From JABMQB01 sp964408795 (GTDB lineage Bacteria; Bacteroidota; Bacteroidia; Bacteroidales; Prolixibacteraceae): a stretch of 57,396 bases of DNA. Positions 50,301 to 57,396 of the stretch are shown in pieces. The stretch is from NCBI GenBank assembly GCA_964408795.1, contig CAYPAW010000101.1, positions 1-57,396 of the forward strand, given 5' to 3'. The position numbers and the translations under genes are program-made. The notes below the pieces were generated by a model. The model saw only the letters and a list, made by a program, of their open reading frames with translations. It searched no databases and was not told where the DNA came from. Position 1 is the first letter of the stretch; every line of letters starts with the position of its first letter.

Positions 50301-51347
50301 GTTTCCGATACAGGCTACGGAATATCCGAACAGGATTTACCCTATATCTTTGACCGGTACTACCAGGCCATAGACGCATCCCATCCGGTGAAAGGTACAG
50401 GAATTGGTTTGGCACTTGTGAAAAATATGGTGGAATTGCATCAGGCTGAAATAGAAGTTACCAGCCGGGTGAACAAAGGGACTGTCTTTATAGTCAGGCT
50501 TCTGACCAATAATAGCTATCCTGATGCCATTCATTACGATCTCGGAGCGATCCAAATGGAAGAAAGCGAAGAAAATTCGAAAAACGTCATTCTGGTGGTG
50601 GATGATGATCATGAAATTGTGGAATACCTCGAAGATTCGTTGCATGAATTCTATACCGTCCTTTCGGAAGAGAACGGAAAAAAGGCTTTTGAAACGGCCT
50701 GTCAGGAGATTCCCGATGTGGTTGTCAGTGATATTATGATGCCCGTTATGGATGGGATTGAATTGTGTAAACGCATTAAACAAGACGTTAGAACCAGCCA
50801 TATTCCCGTTGTTCTCTTAACCGCCAGAGGATCGTTGCACGATCAAGAAGCCGGATACGATGTAGGTGTTGATTCCTATCTGACCAAACCATTTAGCAGC
50901 AATCTGTTGAAAAGCAGACTCAAAAATATACTTGATGCAAGAAAGATGCATTCATTGGCCAATACATCTAAATTCAAGCATAAACAGGAGATATTGAATG
51001 AATCGATCGGTATTTTAGACAAGGAGTTTTTAAGAAAGTTAACCGCCGTAATTGAAGAAAACCTTGAAGACGAAGAACTCAATATTGCTCAGGTTGCCGC
51101 TCAACTCAACATGAGTCATTCTACTTTGTACAGAAAAATTAAAGCACTAACCAATTTAACGGCAAACGAATTTATCAGAAAAGTACGGATAAATTATGCT
51201 GAACAGCTTTTGCTGACGGGTCAATACAACATTTCCGAAATTATGTACAGAATCGGAATTAACAGCAGCAGTTATTTCAGGCAGTGCTTTAAGGAAGAAT
51301 TTGGGATGAATCCAAGTGAATATCTTCTGAAACTCAAAGAAAACTGA
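47304..51347 (+). CDS. Hybrid two-component system regulator (HTCS)
   Basis: The frame opens at 47235, but a strong ribosome site (AGGAGG at 47293-47298) and signal peptide place the start at 47304 (1347 aa). The periplasmic sensor is two seven-bladed propellers of Reg_prop repeats (about 20-690; DRDGFIWICTKDGLNRF, GNLWFATYDAGVDCL) and a Y_Y_Y domain (about 700-785). One membrane helix follows (about 795-820), then HisKA with His in THELRSP (near 852), HATPase (about 960-1062; NAFKYT, DTGYGIS, GTGIGLAL), a receiver (about 1095-1208; phosphoacceptor Asp in SDIMMP, near 1142) and an AraC helix-turn-helix (about 1252-1342). It senses an oligosaccharide in the periplasm and activates the polysaccharide operons. 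All key catalytic residues are present. Confidence 0.95.
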   Translation: MKNGIRISLVWFCLSILLNHTYAFRIDKIGVEEGLSNNNVVSITQDRDGFIWICTKDGLNRFDSHTFKIFKTSDSDSNSLCSNMLNFVFADPLDDVVWIASEKNGVDAYHYKTHRFIHYEHDYHAPEKNDLSANGVTFIDSDEQGNLWFATYDAGVDCLNRENQQFTNYNPSNTPGLGSNYNWCVLYDTEEKIYVGHVNDGFSILNKKTGTAVNFKHDPDDPFSLANNTVTSIFKDSGDRIWIGTRNGLTLFDPETRHMVNFREDPRNKQSISSNFIQKMCETTDHRLLIGTEGGGLNIVNLNDLSYDSDPSDIRFEHILASETPEGLSGLSVQSVFQDSFGNIWMGGLGGGINIISGKESFFHKITYLPYIGNTHSLKDKAVPDLCVDNKDQLWVANELGGLGVYKDGEKVKQINQIHSTYGQHSYLSVYNDSENNLWIGTNKGKIFRSPSASDEYITLDCFHDLENFPVYCFYEDSRNNLWIATDIGLYRYNLYTEEGEVYTTHNSGLSDNIIRAIGEDGEGNLWVGTLIGGLCVFDEHFNLIQNYGQRYDFYAVNHIYKDSKNRMWIGSQNDLFLIKKPQTDSVMRIGKISGLTESNVRAIIEGKSENEIWISTTNGISHIDLNTLHVSNFGVSDGIALGDYLNGSVTKTGDGKIYFGSQNGITWFDQALQLSSNPSPKATFTGFGITNSRDYFTQFTDIPFSNEIELKHNQNSFQISFNVLDYSLSDKVEFVYQMEGLDDGWFLVNTGKEVTFRNLNPGNYVFNLKTRIQNNEWPEQVSSLHIRIKPSLWFSWGMKGIYLALIIAFIVYVVLFYKNKLKIENDLLFEKKSRQKEHDLNEEKVKFFTNITHELRSPMTLILGPLEDLIADNSLKPEQVRKLHQIQRVANRLLQTVNQILEFRKSENKSRKLAVIKDDLATYIYEIGEKYNDLNQKREIEFQTRVPDHKVEMFFDPDVMAIIIDNLLSNAFKYTKEGWIKLELRHHTEDALDYTEIEVSDTGYGISEQDLPYIFDRYYQAIDASHPVKGTGIGLALVKNMVELHQAEIEVTSRVNKGTVFIVRLLTNNSYPDAIHYDLGAIQMEESEENSKNVILVVDDDHEIVEYLEDSLHEFYTVLSEENGKKAFETACQEIPDVVVSDIMMPVMDGIELCKRIKQDVRTSHIPVVLLTARGSLHDQEAGYDVGVDSYLTKPFSSNLLKSRLKNILDARKMHSLANTSKFKHKQEILNESIGILDKEFLRKLTAVIEENLEDEELNIAQVAAQLNMSHSTLYRKIKALTNLTANEFIRKVRINYAEQLLLTGQYNISEIMYRIGINSSSYFRQCFKEEFGMNPSEYLLKLKEN

Positions 51348-51461
51348 GGATCCATCTTTTGAAGGGGATTTTCCGTTTGAATCTCTTTTAGGTCCGGTTT
51401 ATCCAAAGCGTTTCAAGGGATCCTACCGTACTGGTTTATCGGGTTTTCACGCTCTGCTTGT

Positions 51462-52910
51462 TTACGGTAAATCCAGGCCGGGATACCACTGGTTCCAAAT
51501 ATTGGCAAAGGTTCCGTTGTTTACGATGGTCGTGAAGGCCTGCTGCCATTCATCCAGGTAGTGCTGCCGGGTATCCAGGCTAAAGGCAAGGTAGGTATCT
51601 CCTGACGACAGGATGAGTGCATTTTTTGTTTTTTCCGGATTGTACCCCCCCTTTTCGGCCAGGTAACGAATAGCTATGTCATTCAATACCGCGGCATCCA
51701 CAGAGCCGTCCATCAGTTTCTCAAAGACCTCCTCCGGAGTTGCCCATGTCTGAAGGTTGGTAAACCCTGCATCGGTCAGTTCCTGTTCCGATGCCCACCC
51801 ATCCGGAACTCCGATACGATCGAGTATTTTGGCATCGTTGATATCGTTGAGCTCAATATTGCTGTCAGCAACCACAAAAAAGCAGTAGTTTTTTGTACAC
51901 ACCGGACCGATCCAGTGAAACAGGGATTCCCGCTGGCTAGATTTGAGTGTACTGAAGACCATCGTGTTCGGAGAAAGCAATCCCTGGTTGTAGGCATCGT
52001 TCCAGTTGGTTAGCAGGATGGGTTCCTCCCTGCCGGTTTCCTGCATGAGGGCTTCTACCATCTCTACCGAACTGCCGGTCAGGTTCCCGTGGATATCCCG
52101 GTAACTCTGAGGGGGATTATCTTCTGTATAAATCGTGATCAGACCCGGAGCTTTCACGCCGGGAAGGTAGGCATCGTAAATCGTTTGTGCCGTGCCATCG
52201 ATTTTCAGTTCATCCAGTTTCTCCTGCCATAGATCCACCGTTTGGGAAGATATGCCGGGGGAAAAAGCCAGATACCCCTGGATCGTGGAATGATTGTACA
52301 AGACCTTCAATTGGTTGACATCCCGTCCGTCGGCAGCTGCTATGGCTCTTGCCGGTTGGGTAAGTTCAAACACTGCATCGACGCTTCCTCCGTAGAGCGA
52401 TGCAATAGCCTCATTGACCGTATTGAAATACTTCAGATTGGTAAAATCCAGATCTTCAAGGATCTCAGCCGTAGAGTAGCCCGTAACCACTCCTACGGAG
52501 GAGAGTTTTTTGGCGTCGTTAACGGATTTTATCTCCTGAGGATTTGTTTTCAACCCGGTAAAACCTGCGGTGGTGACCATTACCGGACCTGCCCATTGTA
52601 GTTGCTCCTTGCGGCCGGATGTCAGTACCGTGGTGAACAGTACGATGTCATCCGACGCTATGGTCTGCTCAAAGGCATGTTCCCAGTTGGTGGTTACTTC
52701 AATGGGTGCATCGGTACTTCCGGTTTGATTCAGAATATGAGTCACGATATCCACCGAAATTCCAACCAGCTCATTGTTTTCAAAATAGCTGTAGGGCCTG
52801 AATTCCTCACAAATGATCCGGAGTTCCTCCGGATTGTTTTCTTCTTTGAGGCAGGAAGCAAACAACAAAAGCATATATCCTATTCCTAAAGCGATGATCC
52901 ATCGTTTCAT
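51462..52910 (-). CDS. Lipoprotein with two fused family-3 solute-binding domains
   Basis: The 482-aa protein (a second possible ATG lies at 52922) has lipobox FASC (Cys20). It contains two SBP_bac_3-type binding domains in tandem: the first at about 30-255 (LRIICEEFRPYSYFENNELVGISVDIV, TSGRKEQLQWAGPV, then LYGGSVDAVFEL) and the second at about 260-480 (GLITIYTEDNPPQSYRDIHGNLTGSSVEMV, SSQRESLFHWIGPV, LMDGSVDAAVL). The first domain of each shows the usual two-lobed pattern for amino acids, amino-sugar or cation-type ligands. No ABC permease, ATPase, histidine kinase or GGDEF partner is adjacent; the HTCS is convergent. A surface or periplasmic scavenger or receptor role is possible. Confidence 0.8.
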   Translation of the reverse strand: MKRWIIALGIGYMLLLFASCLKEENNPEELRIICEEFRPYSYFENNELVGISVDIVTHILNQTGSTDAPIEVTTNWEHAFEQTIASDDIVLFTTVLTSGRKEQLQWAGPVMVTTAGFTGLKTNPQEIKSVNDAKKLSSVGVVTGYSTAEILEDLDFTNLKYFNTVNEAIASLYGGSVDAVFELTQPARAIAAADGRDVNQLKVLYNHSTIQGYLAFSPGISSQTVDLWQEKLDELKIDGTAQTIYDAYLPGVKAPGLITIYTEDNPPQSYRDIHGNLTGSSVEMVEALMQETGREEPILLTNWNDAYNQGLLSPNTMVFSTLKSSQRESLFHWIGPVCTKNYCFFVVADSNIELNDINDAKILDRIGVPDGWASEQELTDAGFTNLQTWATPEEVFEKLMDGSVDAAVLNDIAIRYLAEKGGYNPEKTKNALILSSGDTYLAFSLDTRQHYLDEWQQAFTTIVNNGTFANIWNQWYPGLDLP

Positions 52911-52966
52911 ACTATTCCTCATTTATGTGATGAGTTCGCAATCTTCCGTTTGCGAAGAAAAATGTT

Positions 52967-53590
52967 CTACTTCCCTCCAAATCGATATCCTACTGAAAGG
53001 CTGATTAGCCTGTTTTGAATGGTAAAGTTATTTTCTCTAACCGGAGAAATATTGGCCAATCCCAGTCCGTAAGACACATCAAGCTGTATGGCGTTAATTA
53101 CCACCCCGGCACCAACCGATAATCCGAAATCCAGCCGCTTCATGTCGTCTTCGCTTTCGGATCCCCACTGGATGTCAGTATCCCCTTCGTTTTTGTGGGA
53201 TTTTCCAGCTATTCCCATGCCGGCATAGGGACCGGCAGCTCCGTAAATACCTATGCCACCAATATCAAAAGTTGCTTTTGCTCTCAGCGGAATATCCAAA
53301 TAAAAAAGATCGGTTTTGTCTTTGTATCCTTCCTCATCATAATTGAATCCCTTGACAGACAGTAGCAATCCTGTTTCAAGGGAGAGGACCTCGCCGAAAG
53401 GAAACTCCAGGGTGGGACCGATATGGAACATTGGATTCATCGTAAAATCTTCGCTCATGGTGATGTTATCGTTTTTGACGATCATATTTCCCAAATTCAA
53501 ACCGGCTTTAATCCCAACGATCTGAGCAATTGTTCCTGTGGTAGTCGTCAGAAAGACAAACAGAACCAGCATCTTAGTGAAAGTCTTCAT
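52967..53590 (-). CDS. PorT-like outer-membrane beta-barrel protein
   Basis: The frame opens at 53695, but the signal peptide MKTFTKMLVLFVFLTTTTG starts at 53590, giving 207 aa. The mature protein is a small beta-barrel of the OMP_b-brl_2/PorT type: VGIKAGLNLGNM as first strand, FPFGEVLSLETGLLLSVKGF, YLDIPLRAKATF, GIYGAAGPYAGMG and the closing LSVGYRFGGK. It probably has eight strands. PorT takes part in type IX secretion, but the wider family has varied or unknown roles, so a secretion role is only possible. It lies about 60 bp from the solute-binding lipoprotein gene on the same strand. Confidence 0.8.
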   Translation of the reverse strand: MKTFTKMLVLFVFLTTTTGTIAQIVGIKAGLNLGNMIVKNDNITMSEDFTMNPMFHIGPTLEFPFGEVLSLETGLLLSVKGFNYDEEGYKDKTDLFYLDIPLRAKATFDIGGIGIYGAAGPYAGMGIAGKSHKNEGDTDIQWGSESEDDMKRLDFGLSVGAGVVINAIQLDVSYGLGLANISPVRENNFTIQNRLISLSVGYRFGGK

Positions 53591-53791
53591 AGGTCTTCGT
53601 TTTTTTAGGTTTTGTGATGAATATTCGCGCAATAATACAAAAAATAATCTATTTACTATGACAATATGGATGAAACGAGCCCCGTTCCAGGTCATCGAAA
53701 CGCGACGAATTCCATAGGCCTTGGAAATTAAACAGGAATTGATTGCGCTATATACCAGATATACAAAATTTTAAAAAAAGATGTTCACATA

Positions 53792-53819
53792 AAAAAGGCA
53801 GTGAAACCACTGCCTTTTT
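53792..53819. terminator. Bidirectional terminator upstream of the PorT-like gene
   Basis: The 7-bp stem GGCAGTG/CACTGCC (53797-53803, 53808-53814) has an AAAC loop and is flanked by six A on the left and five T on the right, so it can work on both strands. On the minus strand it lies just downstream of the vWA gene stop (53830), whose transcript it should end. Confidence 0.85.
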
Positions 53820-53829
53820 CCATCTTTCC

Positions 53830-56800
53830 TTATTGAATGATAAATTTTCGTATTTCCGAGACCTCTTTTCCTACAATCTTTAACAGGTAGGTTCCGGGTA
53901 TCAGGTTATTTGTTGCAAGCCGGATGGTTTGTTCTCCCGAAATATTTATTTTCCGGATGACACGTCCCGAGAGATCAATAATTGAAAGATCTGTGTAGGA
54001 AGGTTCTCTCAGGTCGATGTTCAGGTTTGCAGAAGCCGGATTGGGCCATACCTTGATGTCTGATTCCTTATGGATCAGGTCAACACCGGAAACTTTTGTA
54101 ACTTGAATGGTCAGGATCAAAATGTTATCGGTTTCATCCGATTCAGCCACTTCATCAAAGCAATCCACGAAGAGCGTGATATCATGCGATCCCTCGCTTA
54201 GTTTTCCTGCGATAAAGTCATTGATGTAAGTATATTCCGTCAACCCGATTCCATCGGGGTCATGAAATTCGTGCATCAGGCTATCGATATAGATACGCAC
54301 ATGGTAGGGTGAAGAGGCTATTTCCCCGTTGTTTTCCCATGCTGCATCAATATAGATGTTATCATTGGTTGTATACGAAGGAGCATTGGTAGATGTGCCC
54401 GGTTGGGTTGAAACCACAATGGACCCATCCCAGCTTCCGGGATGATAAGGACGCAGATTGGGCTGGTATCGTTGGATCACTGTGATGGTATCGGAATATT
54501 CATTGTCGGTTTCATTCGATTCGATCACTTCATTGTCTGCATCTACTACAAAGCGAAGGATGTGTTCCCCAACTCCCAGTTTCCCCATGTTGTAGGATTT
54601 TATCGTTTGATAGGTCATACTTTCCAGCCCTTCTGTTTCATTCCAGTACAGGGTATCCGCCGTTTCATCGATGAAGATGCGAGAAAGATGTGGTCCTGCA
54701 TCAACTTCCCCAAAGTTTGCATAACAGAGGCTTAGAAACAGGTCTTCGTCGTCGTAATAGACCTCGTTGTGAGTAGTCGCTCCTTCCACACTGGAAACTA
54801 CAACCGGTGCATCCCAGTTTTCCGGAGTATAAGGGGCCAGGTTGGCTACCGAAGTATTGACCGGCAATACCGTAATGGTTTTTGAATAGGTATTGTCGGC
54901 TTCATCGGATTCACTTACCTGGTTACCGGTGTCAAAGGTGAAGGAGATAGTATGGCTTCCGGCCGAAAGCGTGCCGATACTGTAATCAAGCAGGTAGTTA
55001 AAATATCCGGCCTGGGTTTCTCCAACTGACCATGTTTTAATAACAGAACCGTCTATCTTAAGCTGAGTTTCATGGGATCCGGCGGTTGTGTTTCCCACAT
55101 TCATATAGGCAAAACTTACAAAGATCTCCTGGTCATCATAGATCAGGGTAGCGGTCTCGGAAGCATCCTCTTCCACCGCAACAATCAGGGGAGAGGCCCA
55201 GTTATACTGTGCAATGGGGTAGGGTGCCAGGTTGGGCAACTGGCCGGAGTTGATAACCTGAGGATGATCCGGACTGGCCCAGTTGGAGGTCAGTCCAAAA
55301 TCGTCTTCGGCAGAAATGTAATACTCAATTCCCATGGTTGACGTAGGAGTTTTCAGGTCACAAGCATAGGTGTCACCGGTTGTTTTAACCATTTGCACCT
55401 CGTTGTATAATAATTCGCCTTCGTTGCGGTACCATAGAACTACGGATTCAACCCAGTTGGTAATATCCACAACCGTGGCTTCAAAGGACAAAGTAGCACC
55501 CGGACTGAAACTGGTGGTAGGTATCGTATGGGTGATTACCGGCTTTTCATTGGGCAGAATACCGATCTGAAAAGGATTGATGCTGGGATCTACCTTGGGA
55601 AGCGAGGAGGTAACCGTGCCGTCAGTAGCCGTAATGTAATAGTCTACCCCCGGATTCTGGCTTACTGAACCGGGAATGATGGCGCTCCATAAATTCCCTG
55701 AAGCATTCGTCATTGCCGCAGAAGAATAGGTGGTGCTTCCTGAATGTTTGTAATAGAGGGTTGCTCTGGTCACAAACGGTTCATGGGAGTCGGTAATCTC
55801 TGCAGTTATCGTAAATTCCTGATTTTCGGGCCACCCTTTGCTCTCCAGGTCGATAGTCTCGGATGTCCGCTCAATCTGAGGTGCTGACCCGGGAATGTAG
55901 GAACCGGTAATATCGGTTGAAGCGCCCGTCTTGCTGGTAGCATGGACCCGTACCTGTCGTTCTACCCCATCCATGGTCGGATTGGGCGAACGATAGGAAA
56001 TCAGGTAATTGTTGTTCACCGAAGCAGAAATGTCACTCAGGATATCAGTAAAGGGATCTGTAATCGCATAACTGCGTCCGTTTGTTGCCGCTGCAATGTC
56101 ATTCAATTCCCTGGAAGAACTGGTCGTTAACGCAAAAAGAGTGATGTAATTATTCAGACAGGCATTCTGGGCTTCCTCTTTAGTATTCCCGCCCTGAGCC
56201 GGATTTTCATCAGCCAGAATAATAAAGATCTTCTGGGATCCCGGCCTGAAATTAAATTCCTGGGCCGATTTAACAATGGACCAGTAAGCTGGTTCGGTTC
56301 CACCATCAACCCTATTCCGCAGCCAGACATCGTCCTTGAAATAGCTTATGCTACTGGTTAACTGACCGTTGTCCTCAAGAATTGGGTCTCCTCCCAGACT
56401 GGATTGCCCAAAACGGCACAATCCCAGGGCAAAATCATTCCCCGAAGTGGCCAGCTGGTTGACAAAACTTTCCATGTTGTTCCGGGCTGCATTCTGGTAT
56501 TTATCAAAACTACCGCTGTTATCCACCAGAAAAATGATATCTATCAGCTTGGATCCGGAAGTGCCATTGGGCGGAATGACATTGTAGTTGGTTACAAAGG
56601 TCTCATTTTCATAGATTTCAAAATCACTCTTTAAAAGATTCGAGACCCCCTGGTCATCTTCTGTCAACAAAATATTCATATAGATATAGGGAAAATTCTG
56701 GGAGTTCAGACTATTCATCGTTCCTGTGAATCCTGCCTGCCCACTTTTGAGCATCTCCATTTGCAAAAAATCCCGTGAGGGAGATAAAGTGTAGGTTGCT

Positions 56801-57396
56801 TTCTTGATTTCTACGTTCTTTACGAACCATCCCTCTCCGGAAAAATTTTCATCGCTCTTCAGACGAAATGCGATCTGAACAGACTCCCCGGCATAGATGT
56901 CCAGGTAAAGAGTCGATCTTCTCCATCTGTTTTCTGAGGTGCCACTACGAAAATCAAGGATATCCCAGGTAGCTCCACCGTCTCTGGAAACCTCAACGGT
57001 ACCTTCATCATACGAACTTTCGAGAGAGAAAAATTCATCGAAAGCAAGTACGATCTTTTCCCGGTTGAAGGCATTGATGCCCGGAAGCTCAATAACCGGA
57101 CTTACCAGCCGGCTGTCAATACCCGGAGCGTAGAAACCGCTGAATCCGATGCCGGCACACAGGTCTTCCGTACCACTGAATTGCTCTTTTTTCCAGGGAC
57201 CGGAAAACTGCCAGTTGCCAGCATCCGCCCCGGGATCGCTTTGAAAGATTGTAAGGTCACTATGGATGTAGGAACTGAGCGTGCGACTCATCTCAGGCAT
57301 TCCGTTTAGCTGGCCTTTGGGAAGGCGTTCTGAATCATTGTCCTGAGCAAACAGGTACAATGGATAAATGGCTAATAGAAGTATAATTTTTTTCAT
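53830..57396 (-). CDS. vWA/CARDB surface protein with T9SS sorting domain
   Basis: The 1188-aa protein starts with the signal peptide MKKIILLLAIYPLYLFAQ, whose ATG is the last three bases of the window; a longer upstream frame cannot be excluded but is unlikely. An N-terminal jelly-roll (about 40-205) is followed by a von Willebrand A domain (about 285-470) with an intact MIDAS motif DNSGS at 292-296. Two fibronectin-like beta domains follow (about 500-720). Three CARDB-type domains (about 765-890, 895-1005, 1010-1115) share a repeating NLAPY start, a DD/YDDE strand and a (V)xESDE(A/T)DN motif. A T9SS sorting domain (about 1118-1188; VWPNPASANLNID) ends it. It should be a large surface adhesin. 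No enzyme motif is visible, and it is not obviously part of the pectic locus. Confidence 0.85.
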   Translation of the reverse strand: MKKIILLLAIYPLYLFAQDNDSERLPKGQLNGMPEMSRTLSSYIHSDLTIFQSDPGADAGNWQFSGPWKKEQFSGTEDLCAGIGFSGFYAPGIDSRLVSPVIELPGINAFNREKIVLAFDEFFSLESSYDEGTVEVSRDGGATWDILDFRSGTSENRWRRSTLYLDIYAGESVQIAFRLKSDENFSGEGWFVKNVEIKKATYTLSPSRDFLQMEMLKSGQAGFTGTMNSLNSQNFPYIYMNILLTEDDQGVSNLLKSDFEIYENETFVTNYNVIPPNGTSGSKLIDIIFLVDNSGSFDKYQNAARNNMESFVNQLATSGNDFALGLCRFGQSSLGGDPILEDNGQLTSSISYFKDDVWLRNRVDGGTEPAYWSIVKSAQEFNFRPGSQKIFIILADENPAQGGNTKEEAQNACLNNYITLFALTTSSSRELNDIAAATNGRSYAITDPFTDILSDISASVNNNYLISYRSPNPTMDGVERQVRVHATSKTGASTDITGSYIPGSAPQIERTSETIDLESKGWPENQEFTITAEITDSHEPFVTRATLYYKHSGSTTYSSAAMTNASGNLWSAIIPGSVSQNPGVDYYITATDGTVTSSLPKVDPSINPFQIGILPNEKPVITHTIPTTSFSPGATLSFEATVVDITNWVESVVLWYRNEGELLYNEVQMVKTTGDTYACDLKTPTSTMGIEYYISAEDDFGLTSNWASPDHPQVINSGQLPNLAPYPIAQYNWASPLIVAVEEDASETATLIYDDQEIFVSFAYMNVGNTTAGSHETQLKIDGSVIKTWSVGETQAGYFNYLLDYSIGTLSAGSHTISFTFDTGNQVSESDEADNTYSKTITVLPVNTSVANLAPYTPENWDAPVVVSSVEGATTHNEVYYDDEDLFLSLCYANFGEVDAGPHLSRIFIDETADTLYWNETEGLESMTYQTIKSYNMGKLGVGEHILRFVVDADNEVIESNETDNEYSDTITVIQRYQPNLRPYHPGSWDGSIVVSTQPGTSTNAPSYTTNDNIYIDAAWENNGEIASSPYHVRIYIDSLMHEFHDPDGIGLTEYTYINDFIAGKLSEGSHDITLFVDCFDEVAESDETDNILILTIQVTKVSGVDLIHKESDIKVWPNPASANLNIDLREPSYTDLSIIDLSGRVIRKINISGEQTIRLATNNLIPGTYLLKIVGKEVSEIRKFIIQ

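Noticed and set aside
51348..51430. Paired GGATCC words after the HTCS stop as a terminator
   Set aside because: GGATCC is self-complementary and no sizeable stem or T-tract accompanies it.

Overview
The window comes from a Bacteroidota chromosome, probably a marine or gut glycan-degrading member of the Marinilabiliales/Bacteroidales/Cytophagales type; the exact taxon cannot be read from the sequence. The evidence is two SusC/SusD pairs, a hybrid two-component regulator with a propeller sensor (HTCS), six proteins with type IX secretion (T9SS) C-terminal sorting domains, and the general absence of strong Shine-Dalgarno sites.

Region 1 (1 to about 6653) is the integrase-proximal part of an integrative element lodged in the 3' end of a tRNA-Arg(TCT) gene. 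Reading away from the attachment site, all genes lie on the minus strand: a tyrosine recombinase, a 422-aa protein of unknown function 4 bases behind it, an iteron-like array with a 14-bp palindrome, an excisionase-like HTH protein overlapping a DUF3987 P-loop protein, a 1.3-kb gene-poor stretch, a 131-aa conserved hypothetical and an AAA nucleotide-binding protein. The last is cut off by what looks like the end of an IS21-like insertion sequence that runs out of the window. The other end of the element and the intact tRNA-Arg are not in view.

Region 2 (about 6660 to 7814) holds the tRNA terminator, a small palindromic REP-like element and a periplasmic TPR protein.

Region 3 (8275 to 26546, plus strand) is a long tightly packed operon: FAS1 lipoprotein, SusC, SusD, FAS1 lipoprotein, FAS1 lipoprotein, SusC, SusD, then a T9SS-exported CotH-kinase-like protein. 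The FAS1 lipoproteins occupy the place where surface glycan-binding proteins normally sit.

Region 4 (47102 down to 26591, minus strand) converges on region 3 and encodes the enzymes: an orphan GH2 sugar-binding domain, a GH2 beta-galactosidase-like enzyme, a GH43 lipoprotein, a PL11 rhamnogalacturonan lyase with a long beta-repeat stalk, a clan GH-A-like hydrolase with ricin and LamG domains, a 1993-aa multi-LamG protein and a GH43 endo-arabinanase-like enzyme with ricin-like and BACON domains. The combination points to rhamnogalacturonan-I with arabinan/galactan side chains, or a related complex glycan. The HTCS (47304 to 51347, plus strand) is divergent from the enzyme operon and is the obvious regulator of both operons.

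Region 5 (51462 to 57396, minus strand) holds a lipoprotein with two fused solute-binding domains, a PorT-like small beta-barrel and a large vWA/CARDB T9SS-exported protein whose first codon is the last three bases of the window.

The best candidates for something undescribed are the triple-FAS1/double-SusCD/CotH operon, the uncharacterised clan GH-A-like enzyme, the exactly 642-bp tandem LamG repeats, the GTTGCA iteron system of the integrative element, and the permease-less twin solute-binding lipoprotein.
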